Positions 45,101-53,700 of a DNA stretch of 64,000 nt are shown here, in pieces; the stretch's first letter is position 1, and each line of letters opens with the position of its first letter. The position numbers were made by a program, and so were the translations under genes. Source of the DNA: Flavitalea plasmicola (GTDB lineage Bacteria; Bacteroidota; Bacteroidia; Chitinophagales; Chitinophagaceae); the NCBI RefSeq assembly GCF_030546645.1, contig NZ_JAUOTO010000002.1:806001-870000 (forward strand), given 5' to 3'. The notes below the pieces were generated by a model, which made no database searches, was not told the origin of the DNA, and worked only from the letters and a program-made list of their open reading frames with translations.

Positions 45101-45404
45101 CGCTTTCTCCTGTCTTCTGCAGCTGCAGGTTGTATTTTTTCAGGAAGGCGGACAGCTTTGCAATATCCCAGTCACGGGTGGGGCCCGCCGAAGAAAGATC
45201 CACATATTTATTGTCAACATCGTCGGGATTATACAGCAGTTTCCAGCTCTTTTCCTTTGACAATTTGTCGATGAACTTTGACAATTCGATACTGTTCTTC
45301 CCGTTGTTGCCTGCCTGGGCTCCTGCGTAATGAGCGAGCCCTGTCAGGATCAGCAGCAATAGAATGCCCTTGCCCCATCGGGGGATGGAATGCATTGTAC
45401 ACAT
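42183..45404 (-). CDS. susC: SusC/RagA-type TonB-dependent transporter with STN domain (locus 1)
   Basis: This 1073-residue outer-membrane importer has a signal peptide, then an STN (secretin and TonB N-terminal) signalling domain (about residues 32-105, SIELSKFIDKLSKEKSWKLLY). A carboxypeptidase-like beta-sandwich (LLRGRVLDTKEPSGPIAG), the plug (TVVVTGYSQQKAK, IRGIGSFQGTNPLVLVDG) and a 22-strand barrel follow. The STN domain is what lets the substrate signal through FecR to the sigma factor encoded just upstream. The ATG at 45404 is used; the frame extends two codons further to a TTG. FecR ends 16 bases upstream. Confidence 0.93.
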   Translation of the reverse strand: MCTMHSIPRWGKGILLLLILTGLAHYAGAQAGNNGKNSIELSKFIDKLSKEKSWKLLYNPDDVDNKYVDLSSAGPTRDWDIAKLSAFLKKYNLQLQKTGESVYYLKTIPAAPVKAPQKSSGRDKRLLRGRVLDTKEPSGPIAGVSVATKGIASGATTDAEGYFEMNVGEGDQLVFSSVGYKTKEYVVTANQASMIISLEESANAMNTVVVTGYSQQKAKYLASSVSTISTDNANNKPVTQLSQALQGGATGVYVNQSSGLPGSDVASITIRGIGSFQGTNPLVLVDGMPMDMNLIDYSTVENITVLKDAAAASIYGARAGNGVILITTKRGVAGKPVVQYNSWVGEQVPTYRPHFVNAPTYMRLLNEAQQNVGGDPLYSPSAIAITASHLDPINYPDTRWSDVLRSTVPIHQQSLSVSGGNSAARFALTANYTSQDGMLTNTKFNRASIRANTSIDLRKNIVVFMDMLVTRTQQTVPYSAGLTGSSGAVSGVSQVLGWIYTAPPTVIKKYPNKAARPGYTYYGTYGESWNPVAQLERGGTAQSINDQSALNLRPKWTIIPGLDLKGQFSYQVTSGVSKQNRDAYIFYDYFTDQPTGRAYSDVKSAGPTNRAGYYYLGANMDYTRSFGMHRINALAGYSQELTNSDAWTEIALRSVFGKVYYSYRNKYLMELGIRGDGSSLFAPGKRWGTFPSAAIGWNLAGEDFMRDISFLNQLKLRASYGMLGNNNISPYLYQSTINTADGREATNANPDITWERVGILDIGANITLFRKLDITLDYYDKKTTRMILYPQPSLESALISGPANVGSMQNRGAEMAASYGGTITKHFMFNISGGVSYNKTRILKLAANPLVSGDYIYREGGEMAEFYGYRSTGLLQQKDIAAGVPMLAGQVAGDIGYADRNGDTRISDSDRVSLGNSIPRLNYYTNLTIFLGNFDLSTLVNGVGRVGLQYTSRLANPLNTAGNGGTPQQFQLDYWTPEHTGASRPRLTPTPGNNGLTSSFWIKNGAFARIRYLALGYTFKLRPTSSLKKLRVYVNAQNPFTFSGVKAIDPESRGAEGTYPIMRVYTFGVNLSL

Positions 45405-45420
45405 AAGCAATTGATTTGGT

Positions 45421-46302
45421 CTATTTATGAATGATCAGCGAATCCCCTGTCTGCCTTACATGCAGTCCCATGACCACCTGTAAAGACCTGATCAGCTCGC
45501 CGGAATCTGCGACATCGATGTTACCGGAAATCTTTTTGGATTGCAGCAGGGCATCGGCCCCTACCCTCACTTTCAGGTGATAATACCGTTGGATAAGGTC
45601 TACTATATCGATAAGGCTGGTGTGATCAAAATGGAACTTCCCTTCTTTCCAGGCACTGTACAGCTGCACATTCATTTCCTTCTTCGAGATCCCCTCATGG
45701 CTCACCCGGAGCACCTGGCCCGGGGCCAGGGCCACTCTTTCTTCCTTGCCGATGTGGGCAAGGATCTTACCACTGTTCAAGCTGGCGGTAAATCCGGAGC
45801 TGTCTGTCATTACATCGAAAGCGGTTGCCAGTACTTCGATATCGCCCCGGGGCGTATGCACGATGAAATTCGAAAAACCATTCCCGGCCGAATGATGCTT
45901 CCTGATCTCGAAAAAGGCTTCTCCCTTCAACCAGACCTCTCTTTTCGAGTCGGACCAGTTCCGGATATCGGTCTTTATTTCCGAGAACCTGTTCAGGAAG
46001 ATCTCGGAGCTATCCGGCAACAGGAACTTTTTTTGCCCATTGCCCGTTGTAATGGTCTCCCACTCAACAGGCTTTGTTCCGAAAAATCCTCCTTTCGAAA
46101 AAAGGACGACCAGCAGAACAAGACCGCCCCCACCCAGCAGCACCGGCCAAAACCTCACCCGCAGCCCCCTTTTTACAGGTGGGTCCGGAGGCCTGTTCTG
46201 CAACAGGTCATTCCAGCTTTTTTCCTTCAGGCGTTCATCCCTTTCGGGTTTAATGAATTCAAAAGGAACGTCTTCCGGGAAGTGCTCGTTATCTTCGCTC
46301 AT
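45421..46302 (-). CDS. FecR-type anti-sigma factor (locus 1)
   Basis: This 293-residue inner-membrane protein holds the partner sigma factor until SusC binds substrate. The N-terminal cytosolic part (about residues 1-48) is followed by one membrane helix (FWPVLLGGGGLVLLVVLFS, about residues 51-70) and the periplasmic FecR domain (TITTGNGQKKFLLPDSSEIFLNR...). The C-terminus is a small STN-like domain (SGNIDVADSGELIRSLQVVMGLH). The gene lies between the sigma factor and SusC on the same strand. Confidence 0.9.
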   Translation of the reverse strand: MSEDNEHFPEDVPFEFIKPERDERLKEKSWNDLLQNRPPDPPVKRGLRVRFWPVLLGGGGLVLLVVLFSKGGFFGTKPVEWETITTGNGQKKFLLPDSSEIFLNRFSEIKTDIRNWSDSKREVWLKGEAFFEIRKHHSAGNGFSNFIVHTPRGDIEVLATAFDVMTDSSGFTASLNSGKILAHIGKEERVALAPGQVLRVSHEGISKKEMNVQLYSAWKEGKFHFDHTSLIDIVDLIQRYYHLKVRVGADALLQSKKISGNIDVADSGELIRSLQVVMGLHVRQTGDSLIIHK

Positions 46303-46383
46303 GGTTTAAAGGTTATCCTGTATATACAGTAGACACGCGAAAACTTAGTTTCAACTCATTTTTGGGGAAATATTTTTTCCTTG

Positions 46384-46980
46384 CTATGCAAGATGCGGCA
46401 GGAACAGGAAGAGGAGCAGGAATTCGGGATGATTTTTTAAGGCGGCCTTGACCCTGTTGAGGATCCTGTGGATAGTATTGATCAGAGATTGATAATTCAT
46501 ATCTACGACCTCGCTAATTTCCCTGTAGGAGAGACCTTCATAAAACCGGAGATATATAATATGCTTATGGACAGGAGGCAGCTGGTTGATCATTTTGGTC
46601 AAATTCCGGGCATTCAGCAATTCGGATTCTTCTTTTATCTTTATTTCTTCGGGAGAGAACTCGATATCCGGGACGGAAGATTGCAAGGAGATGTTCAGCT
46701 CATATAATTTCAGTGAGCGGAGCTTGTTCAGAATGGTTGTCCGGAGACTTCGGAGCAAATAAGCTTTTACAAATTGCACTTCCGGAAGCGAACTCCGCCG
46801 GATCCATAATTTCATGAAAAGATCCTGGATGGCATCATAAGCCAGGTCATGGTCCTGCAGGAGGCGCAATGCATAGTCATGCAGGAGATGGAAAAATCCA
46901 TCATGCAGCAGGCGGAACTTCTCCTCATCCCCTTTTCTAAAGGCATTCCAGCAGTCAGACCAATATCGGTTGTCTTCCAT
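46384..46980 (-). CDS. ECF sigma factor (locus 1)
   Basis: This 198-residue ECF sigma factor has region 2 with LAYDAIQDLFMKLWIRR and region 4 with GLSYREISEVVDMNYQSLINTIHRILNRVKAAL. It most likely drives SusC/SusD transcription when released by FecR. It is the first gene of locus 1. Its upstream gap (46981-47102) is shared with the divergent GH109 gene. That gap carries a CAAACGTTTG palindrome overlapping a possible -7 box (AACGTTTG), with TTTTG about 17 bases upstream of it. The promoter is thus a candidate for LacI control. Confidence 0.9.
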   Translation of the reverse strand: MEDNRYWSDCWNAFRKGDEEKFRLLHDGFFHLLHDYALRLLQDHDLAYDAIQDLFMKLWIRRSSLPEVQFVKAYLLRSLRTTILNKLRSLKLYELNISLQSSVPDIEFSPEEIKIKEESELLNARNLTKMINQLPPVHKHIIYLRFYEGLSYREISEVVDMNYQSLINTIHRILNRVKAALKNHPEFLLLFLFLPHLA

Positions 46981-47016
46981 TCAGATTGAAAATAATCAAT
47001 ATCCCGACATAAAATT

Positions 47017-47030
47017 ACGCAAACGTTTGT
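47017..47030. promoter_or_regulatory. LacI-type operator candidate between the sigma factor and GH109
   Basis: ACGCAAACGTTTGT contains the perfect palindrome CAAACGTTTG. It matches the kinase-gene site ACGCAATCGTTTG with one base changed. It lies 73 bases before the GH109 start and 36 bases from the divergent sigma start, so one bound regulator could affect both genes. Confidence 0.5.
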
Positions 47031-47102
47031 TGTACTTATATTTACAAAAGAGTATGAAATTCATTCCCAGAACAATATTCACGGATTAATATATTAAACA
47101 CC

Positions 47103-48464
47103 ATGACTGCTTCAAGGAGAGAATTCGTTAAGAACATGACACTTGCCACTGCGGGCCTGGCTATGCTCCGCCCCGATCAACTGTTTGCCGCCGTCCCCGC
47201 CGACCGCAAGGTCCGCCTGGGCTTCATCGGAACGGGATTCAGAGGGACAGGCCACGTAGCCCTGGCATTGAGGCGGCCCGATACGGAGATAGTGGCCATC
47301 TGTGACGTGGATGAACGCATGTTGCAACGGACGGCAAACGTCTTCAAACAGGCTGGCAAGCCCATGCCGAAGGTTTTCACGGGCGACAACTATGCTTACC
47401 GCAAGCTGCTGGAGCTAAAAGACCTCGACGGGGTCATCATCGCCACCCCCTGGGAATGGCATGCTCCCATGATCCTGGATGCGCTGGCGGCCGGCATTAA
47501 ATATATAGGTACTGAAGTGATCCTGGGCATTACCCTCCAGGACCACTGGCAGGTGGTAAAGGCAGCAGAGCAGGCAAAGGCGCATGTTATGATGCTGGAG
47601 AATGTGTGTTACCGGCGGGATGTGATGGCAGTACTGAACATGGTCCGGCAAAATGTCTTCGGAGAGATCATCCATGTGCAGGGAGGTTATCAGCATGACC
47701 TTCGCGGCATCAAATTCAATGATGGCAAGAACCCTCCTGGCGTAGGCGCGGAATTCGGGGAAAAAGGTTTTTCCGAAGCCCACTGGCGGACGGAACATTC
47801 CGTACATCGCAATGGCGACCTTTACCCCACACATGGCATTGGCCCCGTCGCCATGATGATCGATATCAATAGAGGCAACCGCTTCGTATCGCTGTGCTCA
47901 TTTGCCAGCAAGAGCCGCGGACTGCATGAATATGCGCTTGCGAAAGGCGGTCCGGCCCATTCCAGCACAAAGGTCAATTTTGCCCTGGGCGATGTGGTGA
48001 CCACCAATATCAAATGTGCCAACGGCGTGACCATCCTGCTGCAGCACGACACCAACCTTCCCCGTCCTTACTCCCTGGGCTTCCGGGTGCAGGGTACGAA
48101 AGGACTCTGGATGGATGTCAGCAGCACGATCTATGTGGAAGGCGTCAGCAAGGACGACGAATGGGATCAGGCGCAGACATGGTATGACAAATACGATCAT
48201 CCGCTGTGGAAACGCTGGAGCAAGGATACACAGGGTGCGGGGCATGGAGGCATGGACTTTTTTGTATTGCATGGGTTCATCGAGGCGATCAAGCGGAATA
48301 CGGCTACGCCGATGGATGTATATGATGCGGCGGCCTGGAGCGCTATTACTCCTTTGAGTGAAAGTTCTATCGAAATGGGGAATGAAAGAGTGGATTTTCC
48401 GGATTTCACCAGCGGGCAATGGATGTACAGGAAGAGTGATTTTGCCCGGGGGGATGAGTTTTAA
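47103..48464 (+). CDS. GH109-like alpha-N-acetylgalactosaminidase, Gfo/Idh/MocA fold, Tat-exported
   Basis: This 453-residue protein starts with a twin-arginine signal (SRREFVK near residue 4 and a hydrophobic stretch), so it is exported folded. An NAD-binding Rossmann domain follows (GFIGTGFRGTGH from residue 40). The central and C-terminal parts contain WEWHAPMILDAL, RRDVMAVLNMVRQNVFGEIIHV and YPTHGIGPVAMMIDINRGNR, matching GH109 enzymes that remove alpha-GalNAc by an NAD+-dependent mechanism. Tat export fits a bound cofactor. It is divergent from the sigma factor of locus 1. General Gfo/Idh/MocA oxidoreductases are the alternative. Confidence 0.82.
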   Translation: MTASRREFVKNMTLATAGLAMLRPDQLFAAVPADRKVRLGFIGTGFRGTGHVALALRRPDTEIVAICDVDERMLQRTANVFKQAGKPMPKVFTGDNYAYRKLLELKDLDGVIIATPWEWHAPMILDALAAGIKYIGTEVILGITLQDHWQVVKAAEQAKAHVMMLENVCYRRDVMAVLNMVRQNVFGEIIHVQGGYQHDLRGIKFNDGKNPPGVGAEFGEKGFSEAHWRTEHSVHRNGDLYPTHGIGPVAMMIDINRGNRFVSLCSFASKSRGLHEYALAKGGPAHSSTKVNFALGDVVTTNIKCANGVTILLQHDTNLPRPYSLGFRVQGTKGLWMDVSSTIYVEGVSKDDEWDQAQTWYDKYDHPLWKRWSKDTQGAGHGGMDFFVLHGFIEAIKRNTATPMDVYDAAAWSAITPLSESSIEMGNERVDFPDFTSGQWMYRKSDFARGDEF

Positions 48465-48498
48465 TATAACCGGGGTCGGGAGGAGAAGTGCGGGGAAT

Positions 48499-48801
48499 TC
48501 AAAGTCTGATGGATAAATGCAATTTTCCTCCCAGCCCTGTTTCTACGATCTTTTGTAAAGTTGATATGCGAACGTCTTTCACGTCGTTTTCCACCCTGGA
48601 TATATAGGCTTTGTTTGTCCCGCATTTTTCGGCGAGCTCTTCCTGGGTCATACCTTTTTCCAGACGGGCTTCCTGGATCAGGGCGCCAAGTTTGAATTCC
48701 TTGTAGTCCTTCTCCAATTTATCTCTTTTGGGTGTGCCCTTTCTTCCGTACTGCTCGTCGACGAATTGATCAAGACTTTTTAGGTTGTTTTTTTTCTTCA
48801 T
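48499..48801 (-). CDS. XRE-type antitoxin (HigA-like)
   Basis: This 100-residue protein has a charged N-terminal half (KKKNNLKSLDQFVDEQYGRKG) and an XRE HTH in the second half (FKLGALIQEARLEKGMTQEELAEKCGTNKAYISRVENDVKDVRISTLQKIVETGL). Its ATG overlaps the toxin stop by four bases (ATGA), so the two are coupled. Placement after the toxin is the reversed, higBA-like order. It should neutralise the RelE-like partner and repress the shared promoter, which carries a perfect 11-base inverted repeat. Confidence 0.82.
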   Translation of the reverse strand: MKKKNNLKSLDQFVDEQYGRKGTPKRDKLEKDYKEFKLGALIQEARLEKGMTQEELAEKCGTNKAYISRVENDVKDVRISTLQKIVETGLGGKLHLSIRL

Positions 48802-49142
48802 AATATTCTTTTTTTTTGGATCGCCCGGACTATTTCATTCCCGGGTGTCTTCTGCGTTTTTTTCTGAAATCCATTGATGAGAATGATCAACTTATCCTGG
48901 TCAAAAAAACAGAACACCCTGAAAATATCACTGCCGGACTGAATCCTTATCTCATAGAGGCCGTCTGTCCCTGACAAATGTTTAAGATAGGATTCAGGTA
49001 TTTGGGGTAACTCTTCGATCAAGCGAAAGGTCCAGATTATTTTATCCTTTACTTTCTGCTTTTGTTGTACAAAGAAGTCCTCAAAGTATTTCTTATAGAA
49101 AGTAATAACCCCGATATTTATTAGTTTCCATCGGATGTACAA
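48798..49142 (-). CDS. RelE/HigB-type toxin (Gp49-like), start uncertain
   Basis: The family core is clear in the last about 100 residues: TFYKKYFEDFFVQQKQKVKDKIIWTFRL, GLYEIRIQSGSDIFRVFCFFD and LINGFQKKTQKTPGNEI, which is the ending typical of Gp49/HigB toxins that cut translated mRNA. I give the frame from TTG at 49142, but no ATG or GTG lies close to the family start. The -7 box TAAATTTG at 49147-49140 would even place the transcript start downstream of that TTG. The ATG at 49286 would cross the promoter region and overlap the divergent MocR gene. A rare start (for example ATT) just before ITFYKK is possible. Confidence 0.7.
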   Translation of the reverse strand: MYIRWKLINIGVITFYKKYFEDFFVQQKQKVKDKIIWTFRLIEELPQIPESYLKHLSGTDGLYEIRIQSGSDIFRVFCFFDQDKLIILINGFQKKTQKTPGNEIVRAIQKKRIL

Positions 49143-49171
49143 ATTTATGAAAAGTTGTCCTATCGGACAAC
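49140..49171 (-). promoter_or_regulatory. Toxin-antitoxin promoter: TTG and TAAATTTG
   Basis: On the minus strand GTTG (49171-49168) and TAAATTTG (49147-49140) are 20 bases apart, matching the Bacteroidota -33 and -7 consensus (TTTG, TAnnTTTG). The -33 element and the spacer lie inside the palindrome at 49150-49175, so a protein bound there would block this promoter. Confidence 0.55.
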
Positions 49172-49175
49172 TTTT
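49150..49175. promoter_or_regulatory. Perfect inverted repeat, probable antitoxin operator
   Basis: AAAAGTTGTCC (49150-49160) and GGACAACTTTT (49165-49175) form an 11-base perfect inverted repeat with a 4-base spacer. It lies directly upstream of the toxin gene and across its promoter. An autoregulatory operator is the simplest reading, since HigA-like antitoxins bind such dyads. An RNA hairpin is the alternative. Confidence 0.65.
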
Positions 49176-49207
49176 TCTTTTATAGAAATAGGTTATCAGG
49201 CGTAAAA

Positions 49208-49226
49208 TTACTAATTTATTTAGCAA
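49208..49226 (-). promoter_or_regulatory. Second copy of dyad TTGCTAA-N5-TTAGTAA
   Basis: Read on the minus strand the half-sites are TTGCTAA (49226-49220) and TTAGTAA (49214-49208). Both are identical to those at 884-902, with the same 5-base spacer and matching flanks. It lies between the toxin-antitoxin promoter and the divergent MocR start at 49268. Confidence 0.5.
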
Positions 49227-49267
49227 ATAATTTTTACAATTGTTTTCATGTTCTACCTTTAGGCCCC

Positions 49268-50764
49268 ATGTTGCCTTTCCAGACACTCATCATTATCAAT
49301 CGGGCAGCGGCGATCCCCGTCTACCAGCAGATTGCCAACGGACTAATCCGGCTCATCAGGGACGGGATCATCCAGCCGGGGGCTGGCCTGCCCGGCAGCC
49401 GGCAAATGGCATCCCTGCTGGGTGTCCATCGCAAGACGGTGGAGTCGGCGTATCAGGAGCTGTTCATTCAGGATTGGATAGAAGTGATCCCCCGCAGAGG
49501 TCCGCAGGTGTCGCAACGTTTGCCGGAGATCAAACCCCAGGATTTTAAGGAGTTCGGGACGGCCGGAGCCTATAGCAATAATGCCTCCTTCCCTTTTTAT
49601 GATTTTGGGCCGATGGTTCCGCTGCCGGCCAAAGGGGAAAAATTACGGCCCGTGATCAATGACGGCTTTCCCGATCCCAGGATCGCTCCTATCGATCAGT
49701 TGTTGCGGGAGTACAGGCGCCTGTTCAACCAGTCGTCTTATAAGCGATTTATCATGATGGGCGACCAGGCCGGATCTGTCAACCTGCGTACCGCCATTAC
49801 ACAATTCCTGTCGGAAACGAGAGGGCTAACCCTCACCACGGACAATATCCTGATCACCCGGGGGGCACAGATGGCCATTTTTATGGCAGCCAGGATGATC
49901 ATCCGGCCCGGGTCGATGGTCCTGGTGGGACAACCCAATTATTTTATGGCGGACGCCATATTCCGGCAGTTCGGCGCCAGGCTGGTGCGGGTGCCGATGG
50001 ATGAAAATGGCATGGACGTCGACTTCATCGAAACATTTTGCAGCCGGCAAAAGCCTGACCTGCTATATATCATCCCCCATCACCATCATCCCACCACGGT
50101 GACCCTCAGCGGAGAGAGAAGGATGCGGCTGCTGCGGCTGATCGAACAACATCGTTTTCCCGTCATAGAGGATGATTACGATTATGATTTCCATTATGCC
50201 GGCGGTCCTATCCTTCCGTTGGCCAGTGCTGCGCACAGGGGCAATGTCATCTACATCGGCTCGCTGACAAAATCGATAGCTCCACCCATCCGCATCGGCT
50301 ATATGATCGCTCCCGCCAACTTCATCGAACAGGCGGCGCAATTGAGGAGAATGATCGATGTCCGTGGCGACAGCCTCCTGGAGGAAGCGCTGGCGTCCCT
50401 TTTCAAAGGCGGAGAGATGCAAAAGCACCTGAAGCGCTCCGTTAAATTATATCATCAGCGCAGGGACATCCTGTGCAGCCTGCTGGAACACGAGCTGGGC
50501 GACGTCGTCTCTTTTCAGAAACCACAGGGCGGGCTGGCACTATGGGCAAGGTTCCGGGAAGACTATCCCCTGCCGGCGATTGCTGCGGCCGCCGCCCGCA
50601 ACGGCCTCATGATAAGCGATGGCCGCATGTATGATGCCGATGACCAACGTTACAACGCGCTGCGAATCGGGTTTGCCTCCATGAATGAAAAAGAATTAGA
50701 AGAAGCCGTAATTCTTCTTCGACAATCAATTCGTATATTGCCTCATAGGAACCTAAAACCATAA
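49268..50764 (+). CDS. MocR/PdxR-type regulator: GntR HTH fused to aminotransferase-like domain
   Basis: This 498-residue protein has an N-terminal GntR winged helix (residues 1-80, AAIPVYQQIANGLIRLIRDGIIQPG) and a fold-type I PLP domain. The PLP lysine is K335 in GSLTKSIAPP, preceded by VIEDDYDYDF. Such regulators sense PLP or amino-compounds and control vitamin B6 or amino acid genes. The neighbours do not clarify the target: the toxin-antitoxin pair on one side and a PL8 lyase 28 bases downstream on the other. Since the lyase follows on the same strand, joint transcription or direct control is possible. A -7-like TACCTTTA ends seven bases before the ATG. Confidence 0.88.
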   Translation: MLPFQTLIIINRAAAIPVYQQIANGLIRLIRDGIIQPGAGLPGSRQMASLLGVHRKTVESAYQELFIQDWIEVIPRRGPQVSQRLPEIKPQDFKEFGTAGAYSNNASFPFYDFGPMVPLPAKGEKLRPVINDGFPDPRIAPIDQLLREYRRLFNQSSYKRFIMMGDQAGSVNLRTAITQFLSETRGLTLTTDNILITRGAQMAIFMAARMIIRPGSMVLVGQPNYFMADAIFRQFGARLVRVPMDENGMDVDFIETFCSRQKPDLLYIIPHHHHPTTVTLSGERRMRLLRLIEQHRFPVIEDDYDYDFHYAGGPILPLASAAHRGNVIYIGSLTKSIAPPIRIGYMIAPANFIEQAAQLRRMIDVRGDSLLEEALASLFKGGEMQKHLKRSVKLYHQRRDILCSLLEHELGDVVSFQKPQGGLALWARFREDYPLPAIAAAAARNGLMISDGRMYDADDQRYNALRIGFASMNEKELEEAVILLRQSIRILPHRNLKP

Positions 50765-50792
50765 AGACCTTAAACCACTACAAACCTTAGCT

Positions 50793-53700
50793 ATGAAGCA
50801 GACCTTCCTGGCGGCCCTTTGCGTCGCCTTGTCCTGGCTCACTGTGCGAGCACAGTCCGATGTCGTACATTTCGATGACAGCATTCCCGTCAACTGGACC
50901 GCCACCACCACTTCTGTTCTTTCGCTCAGCACGGATCACCTGAAAGGGGGTACGCATTCCCTGAAATGGACCGCAGCTGCCGGAGACACGTTGCGGGCTT
51001 CCAGCCTGGGCATCGGCACAGATATTGGCTCATCCTCGCATTTTTATATCTACAGCCCGTCGGCAGGACAGGATACGCTGATCGTCCAGTTCCTGGACAA
51101 TACCAATACGGTGCAAAGGGAAGGGCATGTGCTCCTCAACTTCAGCGGATGGAGGGAATATCATCGCAATCTGCTGACCGATTATAACTATGGCGGAACC
51201 TTGTCGAGATTCAACCTGCAGGGAGCCAGGATCATCTACCGGCCGGGAACGCCCAATGCCTCCGGGAGCATTTGGCTGGATGAAGTGATGTTCGCCGGCT
51301 ACGGTGAAGCAAGGACCCCTGGTCCGCATATGCTGCTGGACCACCAGCATTTCGCTATCAACCCGGAAGACGGTCCTGCCGGCAATCCGTTGGAAAGCTG
51401 GCTCATCCATCCGGATATCGTTGCGACATCGGCTACACCGACCGAACTGTCCGGACTGGATACGGTGCGGTCCGCCTGGCACCGTAACCCCAGTACAAAC
51501 CTCAGCCTGCTCAGTGCTGCAAAGAGCTACGTCACAGGCTGCAATATCACCCGTAATGCCGACGGCAGCATCAACGGCAGGCCACAGACCAATATTACCA
51601 TCTACCATCTCGATACGCTGACGCTCCTCGCCCGTTACTGCGGGGTCCTTGCCAATGCCTGGCTGATCAATAGCGACGCCGTGGCTAAATCGCAGCTGCT
51701 GTTGTTCACAGAATACCTGCTGGATCAGGGGCTGGCGGAAGGAGGAAGAAATGTGATCATGATGAGCGACTACCCGGAAATCGACAGTTTCGCCACCGGT
51801 TTCCTGCAAGCGCTGCCTGTATATGCAACCGCTATGCGCAGGGATGTCATCCGTATGCTGCGGTGGTCGCATGAATACAATAAGATCTATCAACCCACCG
51901 TGACGCCCGGCCTCAACGAGGATTATCTTTATAAGAAAACGCCTTACCTCTATGAGCTGGCCGCCGCGGATGACGCCGCCGACAGCGCCGTCCGGGACCT
52001 GAAATGCCTCAGCCGGTGGCTGGAGGAAAATACGCTTGCCGGACAAGGCGGCAGGGACGGTGTGAAGCCCGATGGTACGGCCTTCCATCACAACGCCCAC
52101 CAGGTGACTTATCTGCATGCGTTCGCAAGCTGGATCAACTGCGCCTACAATGTGAGGAATACACCCTTCCACATCAGCCAGACGGCCTATGCGAATATCA
52201 GCAAGGTGGTCAAAAGCCTCTATCTCGAGACCTCAAAAGGTACCATCTTCGGCAACTCGGACTGCGGGCGCAATCCCTTCCCCACTTCTATCCCTCTCGC
52301 TGACAGCAATCTTCGCAAGCTGGTTGCTGCCGGAGGAGCGCTTTCGGGTGTTCCGGCGGATACTGCCATGGCAGCCTTCTACAACTATATCTACAATACC
52401 AGCTATTATACCGCGCCCGCCACCGACTTTGACGGCTATTACGCTTTCAACTATGCGCAGCTGGGGGTCTTCCGGAAGAATGGATGGACCGTTGCCATGC
52501 GGGGATTTACCGACAGGCTGTTCGGGGCGGAGATCTTCCCCACCGAGAACCGTTATGGCCGCTATCAAAGCTATGGCGCAGTAGAGCCGCTGTATCTTGG
52601 GCAGCTGACGAATACGGGCTACACCAATGACGGAGCGGGCTGGGATTGGAATGCGCCTCCGGGGGCCACCACCGTACGCCTGCCCTATCCCAGTCTTCAG
52701 GCGGTGCCTTCGAAGATGGAAGAGCATCAGCTGGGAAGCTTTGCCGGTGCATTATCGCTGGGGAAGAATGGCATCTTCGGCATGGACTTCAGACAGGATA
52801 CTGTATCAGGGAATTACTCAACCAACAACCTTCGCTTCTACAAGTCGGTGTTTGCTTTCGATACGATCCTCGTTTGCCTGGGCACGGGTATCAATGCCTC
52901 ATCGGGCGGCAACGAGGTCGTCACCAACCTTTATCAGAGCCTCATCAATGATTCGATCAACCTTGACAATATCACCACAAAAACCGCCGGCAGCAGCAGG
53001 CTAAAAGTCGACAGTCCTGGCCATTGGATCGTCAACACACCCGGAACGGGCTATTATATACCGAAAGGCAATGACAGCCTTGTCATCGTCCAGGGCTCGC
53101 AGACAACGCCCAGACAGTCAGATCTCACGGGCGACAGCACGTCTACCGCCAAAGCCAGCAAGGCCTGGCTTACGCATGGCAGCAGTCCCGTGAATGCCAA
53201 ATATCAATTTGTCGTCGTGCCCGGCATAACGGCTACAAAAATGAAGGACCTTTCAGCCATCCTGGCACAGAACAACGTATACAAGGTGCTCAGTCAGACG
53301 GACACGGTGCATGCGGTACGTTATTTTTCCGCTAACCTGAATGCGTATGTATTTTTCAAGGCCAAAAGCAATGTCAATATCGGCTTTGTCAAAAGCATCT
53401 CGGGTAAGGCCTTGCTGGGCGCGAAGGAGAATGGCGACACGCTGACCCTGACCATCGCCAACCCCGACCTGACCGCAGTCAGCGACAGTATCAGCTACTG
53501 GCGGTCCACAGCCAACACCATTTCACTGACGGTGAAAGGTAGCTGGAATGTGCTGGAGAATGCCTCGAATGCGACGGTGGTTTCTGCCGGGGACAGCCTG
53601 ACAGCAACTTTTACCTTGCAGGATGGATTTCCGGCAGCGTTGAAGCTGGTCAACCCCGCAGCCAACCCGTCGGCCCCGGGCGTATGGACCAACCAGTATC

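Noticed and set aside
51030-52172. Long open frame of 380 codons on the minus strand inside the PL8 gene
   Set aside because: It lies wholly antisense to a well supported lyase domain and its translation (many C, H, Q and R, no domain) looks like a shadow of GC-biased codons.
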